Assembly (NCBI GenBank): GCA_910585015.1
Contig: CAJUCT010000008.1
Location: 1-64,000, forward strand
Direction of reading: 5' to 3'
Source of the DNA: an uncultured Acetatifactor sp.
GTDB taxonomy: Bacteria > Bacillota > Clostridia > Lachnospirales > Lachnospiraceae
DNA: 64,000 nt
Each line of letters starts with the position of its first letter. Position 1 is the stretch's first letter. A model generated the notes under the pieces. That model saw only the letters and a list, made by a program, of their open reading frames with translations, searched no databases and was not told the DNA's origin. Both the position numbers and the translations under genes were made by a program. Shown here piece by piece: positions 33,205-41,342 of the stretch.

Positions 33205-33651
33205 ATGAAGATTATTTTATTACAGGATGAGAAAAAGCTGGGGAAGAAGGGCGACATTATCGAGGCCAGTGACGGATATGCGAGAAATTACATTCTGCCG
33301 AAAAAGATCGGCGTGGAGGCCACACCTAAGAACCTGAATGAACTAAAGCTGCAGAAAGCCAACAGTGAGAAACTCGCCCAGGAACAACTGGATGCCGCTA
33401 AGGCGCTGGCCGCAGACCTGGAGCCTCGTCAGGTGGTGGTTAGGATCAAGGCGGGTGAGGGCGGCAAGACCTTCGGTTCTGTGTCTTCCAAGGAGATCGC
33501 GGCGGCACTGAAGGAACAGCATGGCATTGAACTGGACAAGAAGAAGATACAGCTGGGAGAGAGCCTGAAGAGCTTTGGCAATTATGAGGTGGCTGTGAAG
33601 CTCCATCCCCAGGTGACCGGAAAGTTTACCGTGAAAGTGACGGAGGCATAG
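33205..33651 (+). CDS. rplI: 50S ribosomal protein L9
   Basis: 148 residues, the standard size. N-terminal rRNA-binding domain MKIILLQDEKKLGKKGDIIE, then DGYARNYILPKKIGVEAT; long connecting helix (about 41-75); and C-terminal domain with GEGGKTFGSVSSKEIAAAL. It binds 23S rRNA and reaches toward the neighbouring ribosome. AGGAGG lies 7 bases before the ATG. Its leader carries two tandem copies of the structured repeat, unlike typical rplI genes. It lies between gdpP and dnaB. Confidence 0.97.
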   Translation: MKIILLQDEKKLGKKGDIIEASDGYARNYILPKKIGVEATPKNLNELKLQKANSEKLAQEQLDAAKALAADLEPRQVVVRIKAGEGGKTFGSVSSKEIAAALKEQHGIELDKKKIQLGESLKSFGNYEVAVKLHPQVTGKFTVKVTEA

Positions 33652-33747
33652 AATCTGGGGCGGGCTTGCGGGCCTGGGAGCTTGTATGAAACGCGATAGC
33701 ACAGCTTGGCCTAAGTCAAACTCCAGTTATGCGGGAATAAGGAAAAT

Positions 33748-35076
33748 ATGGATGAAATAGCGATTAAAAGAATTTTGCCCCACAGTGTGGAGGCGGAACA
33801 GGCGGTGATTGGTTCCATGATCATGGATCGGGAGGCCATTGTGGTGGCTTCCGAGATCGTCATGGGAGAGGATTTTTACAACAGGCAGTATGGCATCCTG
33901 TTTGAGACCATGGTGGAACTGAACGATAAGGGCTATCCGGTGGACCTGGTGACATTGCAGGACAAGCTGAAGGAAAAGGATGTGCCGCCGGAGGTGAGCA
34001 GCCTGGAGTTCGTCCGGGACCTGCTGGGGATGGTGACTACCTCCGCAAATATCAAATACTATGCCAACATTGTGGCGGAAAAGTCCACCCTGCGCAGACT
34101 GATCAGACTCAACGAGGAGATTGCCAACACCTGTTATACGGGCAAGGAAAGCCTTGAGAACATACTGGAGGACACGGAGAAGAGAGTTTTCCAGCTGGTG
34201 CAGAAGCGCAATACCGAGGATTTCACCCCCATCCGGCAGGTGGTGATGAACGCCATGGACAGAATCGAGGCAGCGTCCAGGCAGAAGGGTACGGTGACAG
34301 GTATTGCCACCGGCTTTCTGGATCTGGATTACCGAACGGCGGGCCTGCAGCCCTCGGATTTGATTCTGATTGCCGCCCGCCCTTCCATGGGTAAGACGGC
34401 GTTTGTGCTGAATATCGCCCAGCATATTGCTTTTAAATTGGACCTCACGGTGGCGATCTTCAGCCTGGAGATGAGCAAGGAGCAGCTGGTAAACCGTCTT
34501 TTTTCTCTGCAGTCCAGCGTGGATGCCCAGAAGCTGCGCACGGGACAGTTGGATGACGAGGAGTGGGAAAAGCTGATCGAAAGCGCGGGTGTGATTGGCC
34601 GCTCCAACCTTTTTATAGATGATACTCCTGGCATCAGTATCGCGGAACTGCGGACCAAATGCCGTAAGCTGAAGTTGGAGCACAATCTGTCCATCATTAT
34701 CATCGACTATCTGCAATTGATGTCGGGCAGCGGCAAGTCGGATTCCAGACAGCAGGAGATCTCGGATATTTCCCGGGCACTGAAGGGCCTGGCAAGGGAA
34801 CTGCATGTGCCGGTGGTGGCGCTGTCCCAGCTGAGCCGTGCAGTGGAGCAGAGGCCGGATCACCGTCCAATGATGTCGGATCTGCGTGAGTCCGGTGCCA
34901 TCGAGCAGGATGCGGATGTGGTGATGTTTATATATCGGGATGATTATTACAATCACGATACGGAGAAAAAGGATATTGCTGAGATTATCATAGGTAAGCA
35001 GAGAAACGGCCCCATAGGCACTGTGGAGTTGGCCTGGCTGCCCAAATACACCAGGTTCGCCAATCTGGAGAGATAA
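33748..35076 (+). CDS. dnaB: Replicative DNA helicase DnaB
   Basis: 442 residues. N-terminal helical domain starting LPHSVEAEQAVIGSMIMD; C-terminal RecA-like ATPase with Walker A ARPSMGKTAFVLNIA, SLEMSKEQLV, Walker B LSIIIIDYLQLM, VALSQLSRAVEQRPDHRP and DLRESGAIEQDADVV. It unwinds DNA as a hexamer at the replication fork and works with DnaG. AAGGA precedes the ATG. It follows rplI by 96 bases, and a strong terminator follows it. Confidence 0.97.
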   Translation: MDEIAIKRILPHSVEAEQAVIGSMIMDREAIVVASEIVMGEDFYNRQYGILFETMVELNDKGYPVDLVTLQDKLKEKDVPPEVSSLEFVRDLLGMVTTSANIKYYANIVAEKSTLRRLIRLNEEIANTCYTGKESLENILEDTEKRVFQLVQKRNTEDFTPIRQVVMNAMDRIEAASRQKGTVTGIATGFLDLDYRTAGLQPSDLILIAARPSMGKTAFVLNIAQHIAFKLDLTVAIFSLEMSKEQLVNRLFSLQSSVDAQKLRTGQLDDEEWEKLIESAGVIGRSNLFIDDTPGISIAELRTKCRKLKLEHNLSIIIIDYLQLMSGSGKSDSRQQEISDISRALKGLARELHVPVVALSQLSRAVEQRPDHRPMMSDLRESGAIEQDADVVMFIYRDDYYNHDTEKKDIAEIIIGKQRNGPIGTVELAWLPKYTRFANLER

Positions 35077-35091
35077 AAAACAGAACCTACG

Positions 35092-35125
35092 AAAGAGAAT
35101 GGAAGGGAAAGTCCATTCTCTTTTT
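35092..35125 (+). terminator. Terminator of gdpP-rplI-dnaB
   Basis: AAAGAGAATGGA, 8-base loop, TCCATTCTCTTTTT. Confidence 0.85.
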
Positions 35126-35150
35126 ATACGCGAAACAGGAAATTATATAA

Positions 35151-35254
35151 ACAGCATATCCCTGGAATATACACTGAACAAAAGCAAGACGCCCAAGCGG
35201 CATGATTTTGTTCACCAGGATTGTGTACAGACAAGGAATATGCGGAACTTTAAA
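35151..35254 (+). promoter_or_regulatory. Hairpin + GCGGAACTTTAA leader element (MerR-like gene)
   Basis: A diverged single copy. Outer GCATATCC with GGAATATGC, then TACAC with GTGTA, TGAACAAAA with TTTTGTTCA (9 of 9), apical GACGCCCAAGCGGC. The tail GCGGAACTTTAAATAAG leads to the ribosome site. The stem bases differ from the rplI copy but pairing is kept. Confidence 0.75.
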
Positions 35255-35271
35255 TAAGAAAGGGGAAAGTT

Positions 35272-36060
35272 ATGGGAACTTACTTGCTCATATCGGATGC
35301 CGCCAAGGAGGTCAAGGTGGAGAGTCATGTGCTGCGCTATTGGGAGGAGGAACTGCGGCTGCCCATCAAGCGCAATGAGCTGGGGCACCGTTACTATACG
35401 CAGGAGGATGTGGAACGCTTCAAGCAGATCAAAGCTATGAAAGAAAGGGGATTACAGTTGAAAGCGATCAAGATGATCCTAAAAGATGGAAAATTGGATG
35501 TTCTGCCTCAGGAGGAATTTCGTGAGAGGACAGCAGGGAGAGAAATGCCCCGGGAGGATATATCCCAGGGAAATATGCAGGACGCAGGTAGAGATCCTTC
35601 CATGGCTATTGAGGTGGTTTCTGTCAGGGACAGCGATATGGTCCCGGAGAGAGAGGAATATTCCGCTCCCGTGCAGCAGGAGTTGGCGGAGCCTATCCGG
35701 CAGAAATCGTCCGGTTTGTCAGCGGAAAGCCGGGAGGACAAAGCGCGCCGCCTGCAATGGCTTTTGCAGCAGTTGATCCGAGAAACTTTGCGGGAAAACA
35801 ATGAGGAACTCTGCCAGAGTATGAAGGAAAGCCTTATCAAGGAGTTGGATTATCAATTTCGCAGTCAGGAGGAGCGGGAGGAGGAGAGGGACCGTCTGGC
35901 CCAGCAGCGCAGCGAGGAATACTACCGGAAGATGGATGAACTGTTGTGCAAAAAAAGTCGCAGGAAGGCGGACAAAGCGGACAAAAAGGAGCGGGCAGCG
36001 GAGAAGGTCAAGCCCCCCAAGCCTACCGGAGATAAGAAAAAAAGGCATTTCGTTTTCTGA
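35272..36060 (+). CDS. MerR-type helix-turn-helix protein
   Basis: 262 residues. Residues 4-75 are a MerR-like winged HTH (LLISDAAKEVKVESHVLRYW then EEELRLPIKRNELGHRYYTQ), close to the RacA/YyaN type in which the effector domain is absent. Residues 80-160 are a low-complexity acidic linker. Residues 165-225 are strongly helical (QWLLQQLIRETLRENNEELC, later EEREEERDRLAQQR) and probably a coiled coil. The C-terminal tail is Lys-rich. It may bind DNA as a dimer in chromosome organisation or regulation; the target is unknown. AAAGGGGAAAG precedes the ATG and a structured element lies upstream. Confidence 0.8.
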   Translation: MGTYLLISDAAKEVKVESHVLRYWEEELRLPIKRNELGHRYYTQEDVERFKQIKAMKERGLQLKAIKMILKDGKLDVLPQEEFRERTAGREMPREDISQGNMQDAGRDPSMAIEVVSVRDSDMVPEREEYSAPVQQELAEPIRQKSSGLSAESREDKARRLQWLLQQLIRETLRENNEELCQSMKESLIKELDYQFRSQEEREEERDRLAQQRSEEYYRKMDELLCKKSRRKADKADKKERAAEKVKPPKPTGDKKKRHFVF

Positions 36061-36070
36061 AATGCCTTTT
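36041..36070. terminator. Terminator between convergent merR-like and ferredoxin genes
   Basis: AAAGGCATTTC, loop, GAAATGCCTTTT. It overlaps the stop codon of the plus-strand gene; with A-runs upstream and T-runs downstream it can work in both directions. Confidence 0.85.
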
Positions 36071-36087
36071 CACTCTCACAAATACGC

Positions 36088-36258
36088 TTACTCTTCGCTG
36101 ATGGTACCCACAGGGCAGTTACCGGCACAGGAACCACAGGAAATGCAGGTATCGGGATCGATCACTGCAACACCGGTATCCATGCTGATTGCGCCTACAG
36201 GACACGCACCGGCACAAGCACCGCAGCCTACACAAGCGTCGCCTACTACAAATGCCAT
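36088..36258 (-). CDS. 2[4Fe-4S] ferredoxin
   Basis: 56 residues, the classic clostridial ferredoxin. Two cluster motifs: CVGCGACAGACPVGAI near residue 9 and CISCGSCAGNCPVGTI near residue 38. It carries low-potential electrons in the cytoplasm. GGGAGGATA precedes the ATG; a longer frame reading back to 36333 has no ribosome site. It lies next to pflA on the same strand, and reduced ferredoxin or flavodoxin is the usual electron source for radical-SAM activating enzymes. Confidence 0.93.
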   Translation of the reverse strand: MAFVVGDACVGCGACAGACPVGAISMDTGVAVIDPDTCISCGSCAGNCPVGTISEE

Positions 36259-36336
36259 ACTCTTATCCTCCCTAATGATAGAATAGATTTTTAATACCTC
36301 TCTTATTGTAATATAGAATGCGGATGAATACAAGTA

Positions 36337-37092
36337 CTAATTTTGCTCTGCGCGGCGTTTTTTGACACCTTCCAAAATCACCTTTTTCTTTTCAACCACC
36401 TTGTCCTTGTCCATGGCAGGGACACCGGCCAGTTTGTAGTCAATTCCCAGTTTTTTGTATTTGGCCTCGCCCATGGTGTGGTAGGGCAGCACATCCAGCG
36501 CCTTTAAATTGTCAAATTGGCCGATGAAATAGCCCAGGTCATACAGGTATTTATCGTCGTCTGTGATGCCTGGCACCACCACATGCCGTATCCACATATC
36601 AACTTTTTTCTCGTTCAGGTAGGCGGCAAATTCCAGAATGTGCTGGTTGGGCTGGGAGGTCAGTTCCTTGTGCTTGGCGGGATCGATGTGCTTGATGTCC
36701 AGCATTACTAGGTCCGTCAGCGTCATCAGCTTATCCAGTTTCTGAATCCATGCAGTGTTGTCTGGATTAAAGGCAATACCTGAACTGTCAATACAGGTGT
36801 GTATATTTTTCTCTTTTGCCAATGTGAACAGGTCGATCAGAAAGTCCACCTGCATCAGGGGTTCCCCGCCGGTGACGGTCAGGCCGCCGCCGTTTTTGTA
36901 GAAAGCACTGTTTCTTTCGTACTGCTCGATGATATAGGCCGGCTCCATCATTGTGCCGCCGCTCATCTCCCAGGTGTCAGGGTTGTGGCAGTAGGCACAA
37001 CGCATGGGACATCCCTGTACGAACACAACAAAACGTGTGCCGGGGCCGTCCACAGTGCCAAAACTCTCAAGTGAATGAATTCTCCCTTGCAT
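36337..37092 (-). CDS. pflA: Pyruvate formate-lyase activating enzyme (radical SAM)
   Basis: 251 residues. The N-terminus MQGRIHSLESFGTVDGPGTR, the radical-SAM cluster CPMRCAYCHNP and the SAM-binding GGGLTVTGGEPLMQ are diagnostic of PFL activases. The enzyme abstracts a hydrogen from a glycine of pyruvate formate-lyase. Here the target glycine is on the separate 80-residue subunit encoded at 37370. AAAGGAG lies 12 bases upstream of ATG 37092, and an ATG at 37104 sits directly on the ribosome site. The leader (about 125 bases) holds the two-hairpin element. Confidence 0.94.
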   Translation of the reverse strand: MQGRIHSLESFGTVDGPGTRFVVFVQGCPMRCAYCHNPDTWEMSGGTMMEPAYIIEQYERNSAFYKNGGGLTVTGGEPLMQVDFLIDLFTLAKEKNIHTCIDSSGIAFNPDNTAWIQKLDKLMTLTDLVMLDIKHIDPAKHKELTSQPNQHILEFAAYLNEKKVDMWIRHVVVPGITDDDKYLYDLGYFIGQFDNLKALDVLPYHTMGEAKYKKLGIDYKLAGVPAMDKDKVVEKKKVILEGVKKRRAEQN

Positions 37093-37130
37093 AAATAATA
37101 GCATCTCCTTTCGTGAAGGCAATTCCTGGC

Positions 37131-37205
37131 TTACCTCTTTCCTGCATAACGTGGATTATGCTCGTGTTATTACCTTAATCGGTATTTGGATGTGCAACAT
37201 CCAAA
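37131..37205 (-). promoter_or_regulatory. Two-hairpin leader element (pflA copy)
   Basis: Minus strand: TTGGATGTTGCACATCCAA hairpin, ATTAAGGTAATAACACG, second hairpin (ATAAC with GTTAT), then ATGCAGGAAAGAGGTA. The same series precedes atpG at 54426-54495, including the identical GGATGTTGCACATCC and ATGCAGGAAAGAGGTA. In pflA it lies about 45 bases before the start. Confidence 0.65.
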
Positions 37206-37224
37206 ACCAATATTGAATAAAGTC

Positions 37225-37233
37225 ATTATAGCA
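37225..37233 (-). promoter_or_regulatory. Extended -10 promoter of pflA
   Basis: TGCTATAAT on the minus strand (extended -10 with TG). Transcription from here would include the whole two-hairpin element. Confidence 0.5.
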
Positions 37234-37312
37234 GAATTTCTAATAAATGGAAAGATGGTTTTGAAAGAATGCCGCATGGATATAGTATGTCCGAAAAATG
37301 GAAAAGGAGTAC

Positions 37313-37346
37313 AAAAAAAGGGAGTCCCGGTTCACGGGACCCCTCT
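37313..37346 (-). terminator. Terminator of the split-PFL operon
   Basis: Minus strand GGGGTCCCG, TGAAC loop, CGGGACTCCC, then seven T. A second small hairpin (TAATCGGC/GCCGATTA, 37352-37373) overlaps the stop codon of the 80-residue gene. Confidence 0.85.
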
Positions 37347-37369
37347 TTCGGTTAATCGGCCACTGCCGA

Positions 37370-37612
37370 TTAGATAGCCTCATGGAAGGTACGGGAGATA
37401 ACGTCAGCCTGCTGTTCCGGAGTCAGCTTGATGAAGTTCACTGCATAGCCGGACACGCGGATGGTCAGCTGAGGATAATTCTCGGGATGAGCCTGAGCAT
37501 CCAATAAGGTATCTCTGTTCAACACGTTTACATTCAGATGATGACCGCCCTTCGTAGCATAGCCATCCAATAAGTTTACCAGGTTATCAACCTGTGCTGC
37601 ACTTGCTGCCAT
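37370..37612 (-). CDS. Glycyl-radical subunit of split pyruvate formate-lyase (GrcA-like)
   Basis: 80 residues corresponding exactly to the C-terminal glycyl-radical domain of pyruvate formate-lyase: LLDGYATKGGHHLNVNVLNR, then QLTIRVSGYAVNF with radical Gly55, then LTPEQQADVISRTFHEA. It resembles the stand-alone E. coli GrcA/YfiD spare part, but here the large PFL gene has no radical domain of its own, so this subunit must supply it. AGGAGG precedes the ATG, directly after a 16-bp-stem hairpin and GGAACTCAGAA. It is transcribed with the barrel and the 66-residue gene. Confidence 0.92.
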   Translation of the reverse strand: MAASAAQVDNLVNLLDGYATKGGHHLNVNVLNRDTLLDAQAHPENYPQLTIRVSGYAVNFIKLTPEQQADVISRTFHEAI

Positions 37613-37620
37613 AATTTTTT

Positions 37621-37686
37621 CCTCCTATTCTGAGTTCCGTCTCTGCACTACGGCGTCCCCTGAGAGGGAGGCCGTAGTGCAGAGAC
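37621..37686 (-). promoter_or_regulatory. Hairpin + GGAACTC tail before the glycyl-radical gene
   Basis: GTCTCTGCACTACGGC pairs perfectly with GCCGTAGTGCAGAGAC (16 bp) and is followed at once by GGAACTCAGAATAGGAGG and the start codon. The grammar is that of the leader family, with a different stem. A further GC-rich hairpin (GCCGCCC/GGGGCGGC, about 37703-37726) lies just upstream. Confidence 0.7.
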
Positions 37687-37739
37687 TGTTATTGATATAT
37701 TTTATGCCGCCCGCCCGTAGGGGGCGGCATGTACTGCAC

Positions 37740-37940
37740 CTATTCGTAATCATCCAGTCCCTGATGCAAAGTAGGTACACTGCAGGCCAGCGGGGTGCGG
37801 GAACAATCCGAACAACCCATGGTCTGAACGGTTTTGTTTTCCTCGGTATCGTCACGGTCCACATTGATGTGTCCCATGCCGTCTGCCATGCCCTGATCGA
37901 GCATTTTTACGAGGTCATCAATCATTTTATTCTCGTCCAT
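37740..37940 (-). CDS. 66-residue Cys-tailed paralogue of the glycyl-radical subunit
   Basis: AAAGAGG precedes the ATG by 5 bases. Residues 1-27 (KMIDDLVKMLDQGMADGMGH then INV) align with QVDNLVNLLDGYATKGGHHLNV of the 80-residue glycyl-radical subunit encoded next to it, but the RVSGYAVNF radical loop is absent. In its place is an acidic stretch and a Cys-rich tail, MGCSDCSRTPLACSVPTLHQ. I do not know a named family. Being sandwiched between the two halves of a split PFL, it probably docks on the barrel as a mimic of the radical subunit, for protection, assembly or quenching; this is inference. Confidence 0.75.
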   Translation of the reverse strand: MDENKMIDDLVKMLDQGMADGMGHINVDRDDTEENKTVQTMGCSDCSRTPLACSVPTLHQGLDDYE

Positions 37941-37982
37941 ATTTACCTCTTTCTACATCATAGTCTCGATGTGGTCTACAGA

Positions 37983-40022
37983 TTACTTGCTCAGATCCAA
38001 CTCAATGTCTCCGCTGAACACCTGATCTTCCTTGCCCAGAGCGCCGGGGATGATGGTGAAGGTATTGGAGATACCGTCCTGCGCATCATTGAAGGGCAGC
38101 TTGGATACGGAAGACAGAGATGCCACTGCGCCGTGGGTGTCACGTCCATGCATCGGGTTAGCGCCGGGAGCGAAAGGCTGGCCCTTTCTACGTCCGTCAG
38201 GCGTGTTACCGGTTGCCTTGCCGTAGGTTACATTGGAAGTAATGGTCAGGATGGAAGTGGTAGGGAATCCATCTCTGTAGGTGTGATGCCTTCTGATAGC
38301 GGTCATAAACTTATGAACCACATCCTGGGCAATGCTGTCAACACGGTCGTCATCGTTACCATACTTCGGGAACTCGCCGGTGGTCTTGAAGTCAACGATG
38401 ATACCATCTTCATCGCGGACAACTTCAACCTTGGCATACTTGATAGCGGACAGAGAGTCTGCCACGATGGACAGGCCGGCAACACCGGTTGCGAAGTATC
38501 TTCTCACATCTCTGTCATGCAGAGCCATCTCAGCTCTCTCGTAACAGTACTTGTCATGCATATAGTGGATAATATTCAGGGTATTTACATACACATCAGC
38601 CTGCCACTCCAGCATGTCGATGAACTTGCTGTACACATCGTCAAAGTCCAGAACATCGCCGACCACAGGACGGTACTTAGGACCAACCTGCTTCTTGGTA
38701 ACTTCGTCCACGCCGCCGTTCAAAGCGTACAGCAGGCACTTAGCCACGTTGGCGCGAGCGCCGAAGAACTGCATCTCCTTACCGATTCTCATGGAAGATA
38801 CGCAGCAGGCAATACCATAGTCATCGCCATGGGTCACTCTCATCAGGTCATCGTTCTCATACTGGATGGAAGATGTGTTGATGGAGGTCTTAGCACAGAA
38901 GCGCTTGAAGCCCTCAGGCAGTCTGGTGGACCACAGTACGGTCAGGTTGGGCTCAGGTGAAGCGCCCAGATTGTACAGGGTCTGCAGATATCTGAAGCTC
39001 ATTCTGGTAACCATATGACGACCGTCTACGCCCACACCAGCCAGGGACTCGGTTACCCATACAGGATCACCGGCGAAGATCTGGTTGTACTCAGGAGTAC
39101 GGGCAAACTTGATCAGACGCAGCTTCATGATGAAGTGGTCGATGAACTCCTGGATCTGCTCCTCGGTGAACACACCGTTCTTCAGATCTCTCTCTGCATA
39201 GCAGTCGATAAAGGTGGAGGTACGTCCCAGGGACATAGCGGCGCCGTTCTGCTCCTTAACGGCACACAGATAGCCGAAGTAGGTCCACTGAATAGCCTCT
39301 TTTACGTTGGCAGCGGGCTTAGAGATATCGCAGCCGTAGGAAGCAGCCATCTCCTTCATCAGCTTCAGGGCAACGATCTGCTCGGAAATCTCTTCGCGCA
39401 GACGGATCACATCGTCGGTCATCACACGGCCGGTGGAAGCCTTCTGCTCCTCCTTATCCTGAATCAGTCTGTCGATACCGTACAGGGCAACCCTTCTGTA
39501 GTCGCCGATGATACGGCCACGGCCATAGGCATCAGGCAGACCGGTGATAATATGGGAAGAACGGCAGGCTCTCATCTCTGCATTATAAGCATCAAAACAA
39601 CCTGCATTGTGGGTCTTTCTGTGAGTGGAGAAAAACTCGCTGATCTCGGGATCGACCTCGTAGCCGTTGTCGGCGCAAGCCTTCTCTGCCATACGGATAC
39701 CGCCATAGGGCTGCAGGGATCTCTTGAAAGGCTTGTCGGTCTGGAAACCAACGATGGTCTCCTTGCTCTTGTCAAGGTAACCAGGACCATGGGAGGTGAT
39801 GGTGGAAACAACCTTGGTGTCCATGTCCAGAACGCCGCCTGCTTCTCTCTCCTGCTTCTGCAGATCCAGTACCATTGCCCACAAATCCTTTGTGTTTTGT
39901 GTAGGGCCAACTAAGAAAGAATCATCTCCATCATAGGGATGATAGTTCTTCTGGATGAAATCACGAACATTGATTTCATTTTCCCACTTGCCGCCTACAA
40001 ATTCGTTCCATTCAGGTCTCAT
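37983..40022 (-). CDS. pflB: Pyruvate formate-lyase, large (barrel) subunit without glycyl-radical domain
   Basis: 679 residues; undivided PFL is about 740-760. It starts MRPEWNEFVGGKWENEINVR and has the active-site pair Cys406-Cys407 in YGIACCVSSMRIGK, plus ARTPEYNQIFAGDPVWVTES and TSNVTYGKATGNTPDGR. The chain ends at SGDIELDLSK, just where the glycyl-radical domain should begin. That domain is encoded separately at 37370. The complex converts pyruvate and CoA to acetyl-CoA and formate under anaerobiosis. AGGAGG and a near-consensus promoter precede the start. Confidence 0.95.
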   Translation of the reverse strand: MRPEWNEFVGGKWENEINVRDFIQKNYHPYDGDDSFLVGPTQNTKDLWAMVLDLQKQEREAGGVLDMDTKVVSTITSHGPGYLDKSKETIVGFQTDKPFKRSLQPYGGIRMAEKACADNGYEVDPEISEFFSTHRKTHNAGCFDAYNAEMRACRSSHIITGLPDAYGRGRIIGDYRRVALYGIDRLIQDKEEQKASTGRVMTDDVIRLREEISEQIVALKLMKEMAASYGCDISKPAANVKEAIQWTYFGYLCAVKEQNGAAMSLGRTSTFIDCYAERDLKNGVFTEEQIQEFIDHFIMKLRLIKFARTPEYNQIFAGDPVWVTESLAGVGVDGRHMVTRMSFRYLQTLYNLGASPEPNLTVLWSTRLPEGFKRFCAKTSINTSSIQYENDDLMRVTHGDDYGIACCVSSMRIGKEMQFFGARANVAKCLLYALNGGVDEVTKKQVGPKYRPVVGDVLDFDDVYSKFIDMLEWQADVYVNTLNIIHYMHDKYCYERAEMALHDRDVRRYFATGVAGLSIVADSLSAIKYAKVEVVRDEDGIIVDFKTTGEFPKYGNDDDRVDSIAQDVVHKFMTAIRRHHTYRDGFPTTSILTITSNVTYGKATGNTPDGRRKGQPFAPGANPMHGRDTHGAVASLSSVSKLPFNDAQDGISNTFTIIPGALGKEDQVFSGDIELDLSK

Positions 40023-40090
40023 TTGAAATAGCCTCCTATAAGATATTGAATTAGTGAATGTGTTTTGGTAACTCCTAATCCTATGCCCCT

Positions 40091-40119
40091 ATTATAGGAG
40101 AAAGAATCGGGATAGTCAA
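40091..40119 (-). promoter_or_regulatory. Promoter of the split-PFL operon
   Basis: Minus strand TTGACT (40119-40114), 17 bases, TATAAT (40096-40091). Near-consensus, which fits strong fermentative expression. Confidence 0.8.
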
Positions 40120-40210
40120 GGCTGGTAGTGTACTTTTTCCTGTACATAATTGCTATTTTGGCCATTATTTTTATTAAAAATTTATAAAAACTGTCCATAA
40201 AAGGTTATGC

Positions 40211-40239
40211 TTGCCAGAAGCGGGGAAAAGTATTATACT
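40211..40239 (+). promoter_or_regulatory. Promoter of the DUF1858 gene
   Basis: TTGCCA (40211-40216), 17 bases, TATACT (40234-40239), divergent from the PFL promoter. Confidence 0.65.
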
Positions 40240-40366
40240 GTAAAGGCGGAAAAGGAAACTAAAAACGGCATTTTCCCAACGAAGGCGGAAGCAGGACAGG
40301 CACTGCCTGCGGGTACGAGGATGTTCGGGGGAAGATGCAAAGCACTAAATCAGGAGGTGTTGAAAT

Positions 40367-40558
40367 ATGCAAGGAATTACCAAGGAGATGACCATCGGGG
40401 AAATTCTGAGGAAGAACCCGGATGTGGCGCCGATTTTGATGGAAGCAGGTATGCACTGTCTGGGATGCCCGTCCGCTCAGGGCGAGAGCCTGGAGGAGGC
40501 CGCAATGGTGCATGGCATTGATGTTGAAGCGCTGATGAAGAACATTCAGGAGGCGTAG
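40367..40558 (+). CDS. DUF1858 domain protein
   Basis: 63 residues. ITKEMTIGEILRKNPDVAPI, then MHCLGCPSAQGESLEEAAMV, is the DUF1858 pattern with a conserved CxxC at HCLGC, often described as a hybrid-cluster-protein-associated disulfide domain. The function is unknown, but the CxxC pair suggests redox or metal sensing in an anaerobe. CAGGAGG lies 8 bases before the ATG. It is a single gene with its own promoter and terminator, divergent from the PFL operon. Confidence 0.88.
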   Translation: MQGITKEMTIGEILRKNPDVAPILMEAGMHCLGCPSAQGESLEEAAMVHGIDVEALMKNIQEA

Positions 40559-40568
40559 TTATGTTAGG

Positions 40569-40600
40569 AATGCCTGGGGAATCCCCCAGGCATTTTTTTT
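40569..40600 (+). terminator. Terminator after the DUF1858 gene
   Basis: ATGCCTGGGG, AAT loop, CCCCCAGGCAT, then eight T. Confidence 0.9.
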
Positions 40601-40613
40601 GGAACTGCAGTTT

Positions 40614-41342
40614 TCAGATTTGAGCCAGAGCCTGCAACGCATTTTTCGAAACCACCGTCTCACAGTGCTCTTCCAGATAGGAGGGGGTGGAGGCCGTCAC
40701 CTTGACAAAGGATCCATATTCCGAGAGAATATTGCAGCATCTGTTGAAGTCGGAAGCATCCCGCTGGGGATGGGACAGGAACAGCAGATAGCAGTCTTCC
40801 CGGGTATCTTTGTACAGGGAACTGGAGCCCTTTGCACCGGCTGCGACGGCAGCGGCGGCTGTTATCAGCAGATGCAGAGAATGGAACCGGAGCATTCTCA
40901 TCATCAGTTTACTCTCCGTATCGGCGGAAAGCTCCGGAGCCGGCATTTCGGGGGAGGAGATATCCTCGCTGCCCTGAAGTCTGCGGAACAGATCCAGCAC
41001 CTCGTCAGCCGCAGAGGCTGCTTCCTCCTCGGCATCCGCCAGATCCTCATGTACGGAGGGGGCAAACCGGGCAAACCGGGTATCCAGTTCTTCAGGGTCC
41101 TCCACTTTGGTGATAATCAGCACTATGCACTCCGCGTTCATGGGGATGGCCTCGATCATCAGCGGAATATCTTCGGCCTCAAAGCCAAACTCGAAATTGG
41201 CCTGCTGCATCATGTCCCGGAACAGGTTTTTTGCCTTTTCCGTGCCGTAAGCCAGTTCGCTGATCTGGAGTTCCCTGCTGGCCAGATCCTCTTTAGTCAG
41301 GGTACAGCGAATCTGGTTTTCGCTTACTTTTTCTATTTTCAT
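40614..41342 (-). CDS. mecA: Adaptor protein MecA
   Basis: 242 residues. N-terminal substrate-recognition domain MKIEKVSENQIRCTLTKEDL followed by ASRELQISELAYGTEKA; an acidic linker rich in Glu, Ala and Ser (about 95-140); C-terminal domain with LRFHSLHLLITAAAAVA. MecA delivers proteins to the ClpC ATPase for unfolding and ClpP degradation. AGGAG lies 9 bases before ATG 41342; ATG 41351 sits too close to the ribosome site. It converges on the DUF1858 gene with a terminator between. Confidence 0.9.
   Translation of the reverse strand: MKIEKVSENQIRCTLTKEDLASRELQISELAYGTEKAKNLFRDMMQQANFEFGFEAEDIPLMIEAIPMNAECIVLIITKVEDPEELDTRFARFAPSVHEDLADAEEEAASAADEVLDLFRRLQGSEDISSPEMPAPELSADTESKLMMRMLRFHSLHLLITAAAAVAAGAKGSSSLYKDTREDCYLLFLSHPQRDASDFNRCCNILSEYGSFVKVTASTPSYLEEHCETVVSKNALQALAQI

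Noticed and set aside
37677..38960. 427-residue plus-strand frame opposite the PFL genes
   Set aside because: It runs antisense to strongly conserved PFL coding sequence and has no family features or ribosome site.
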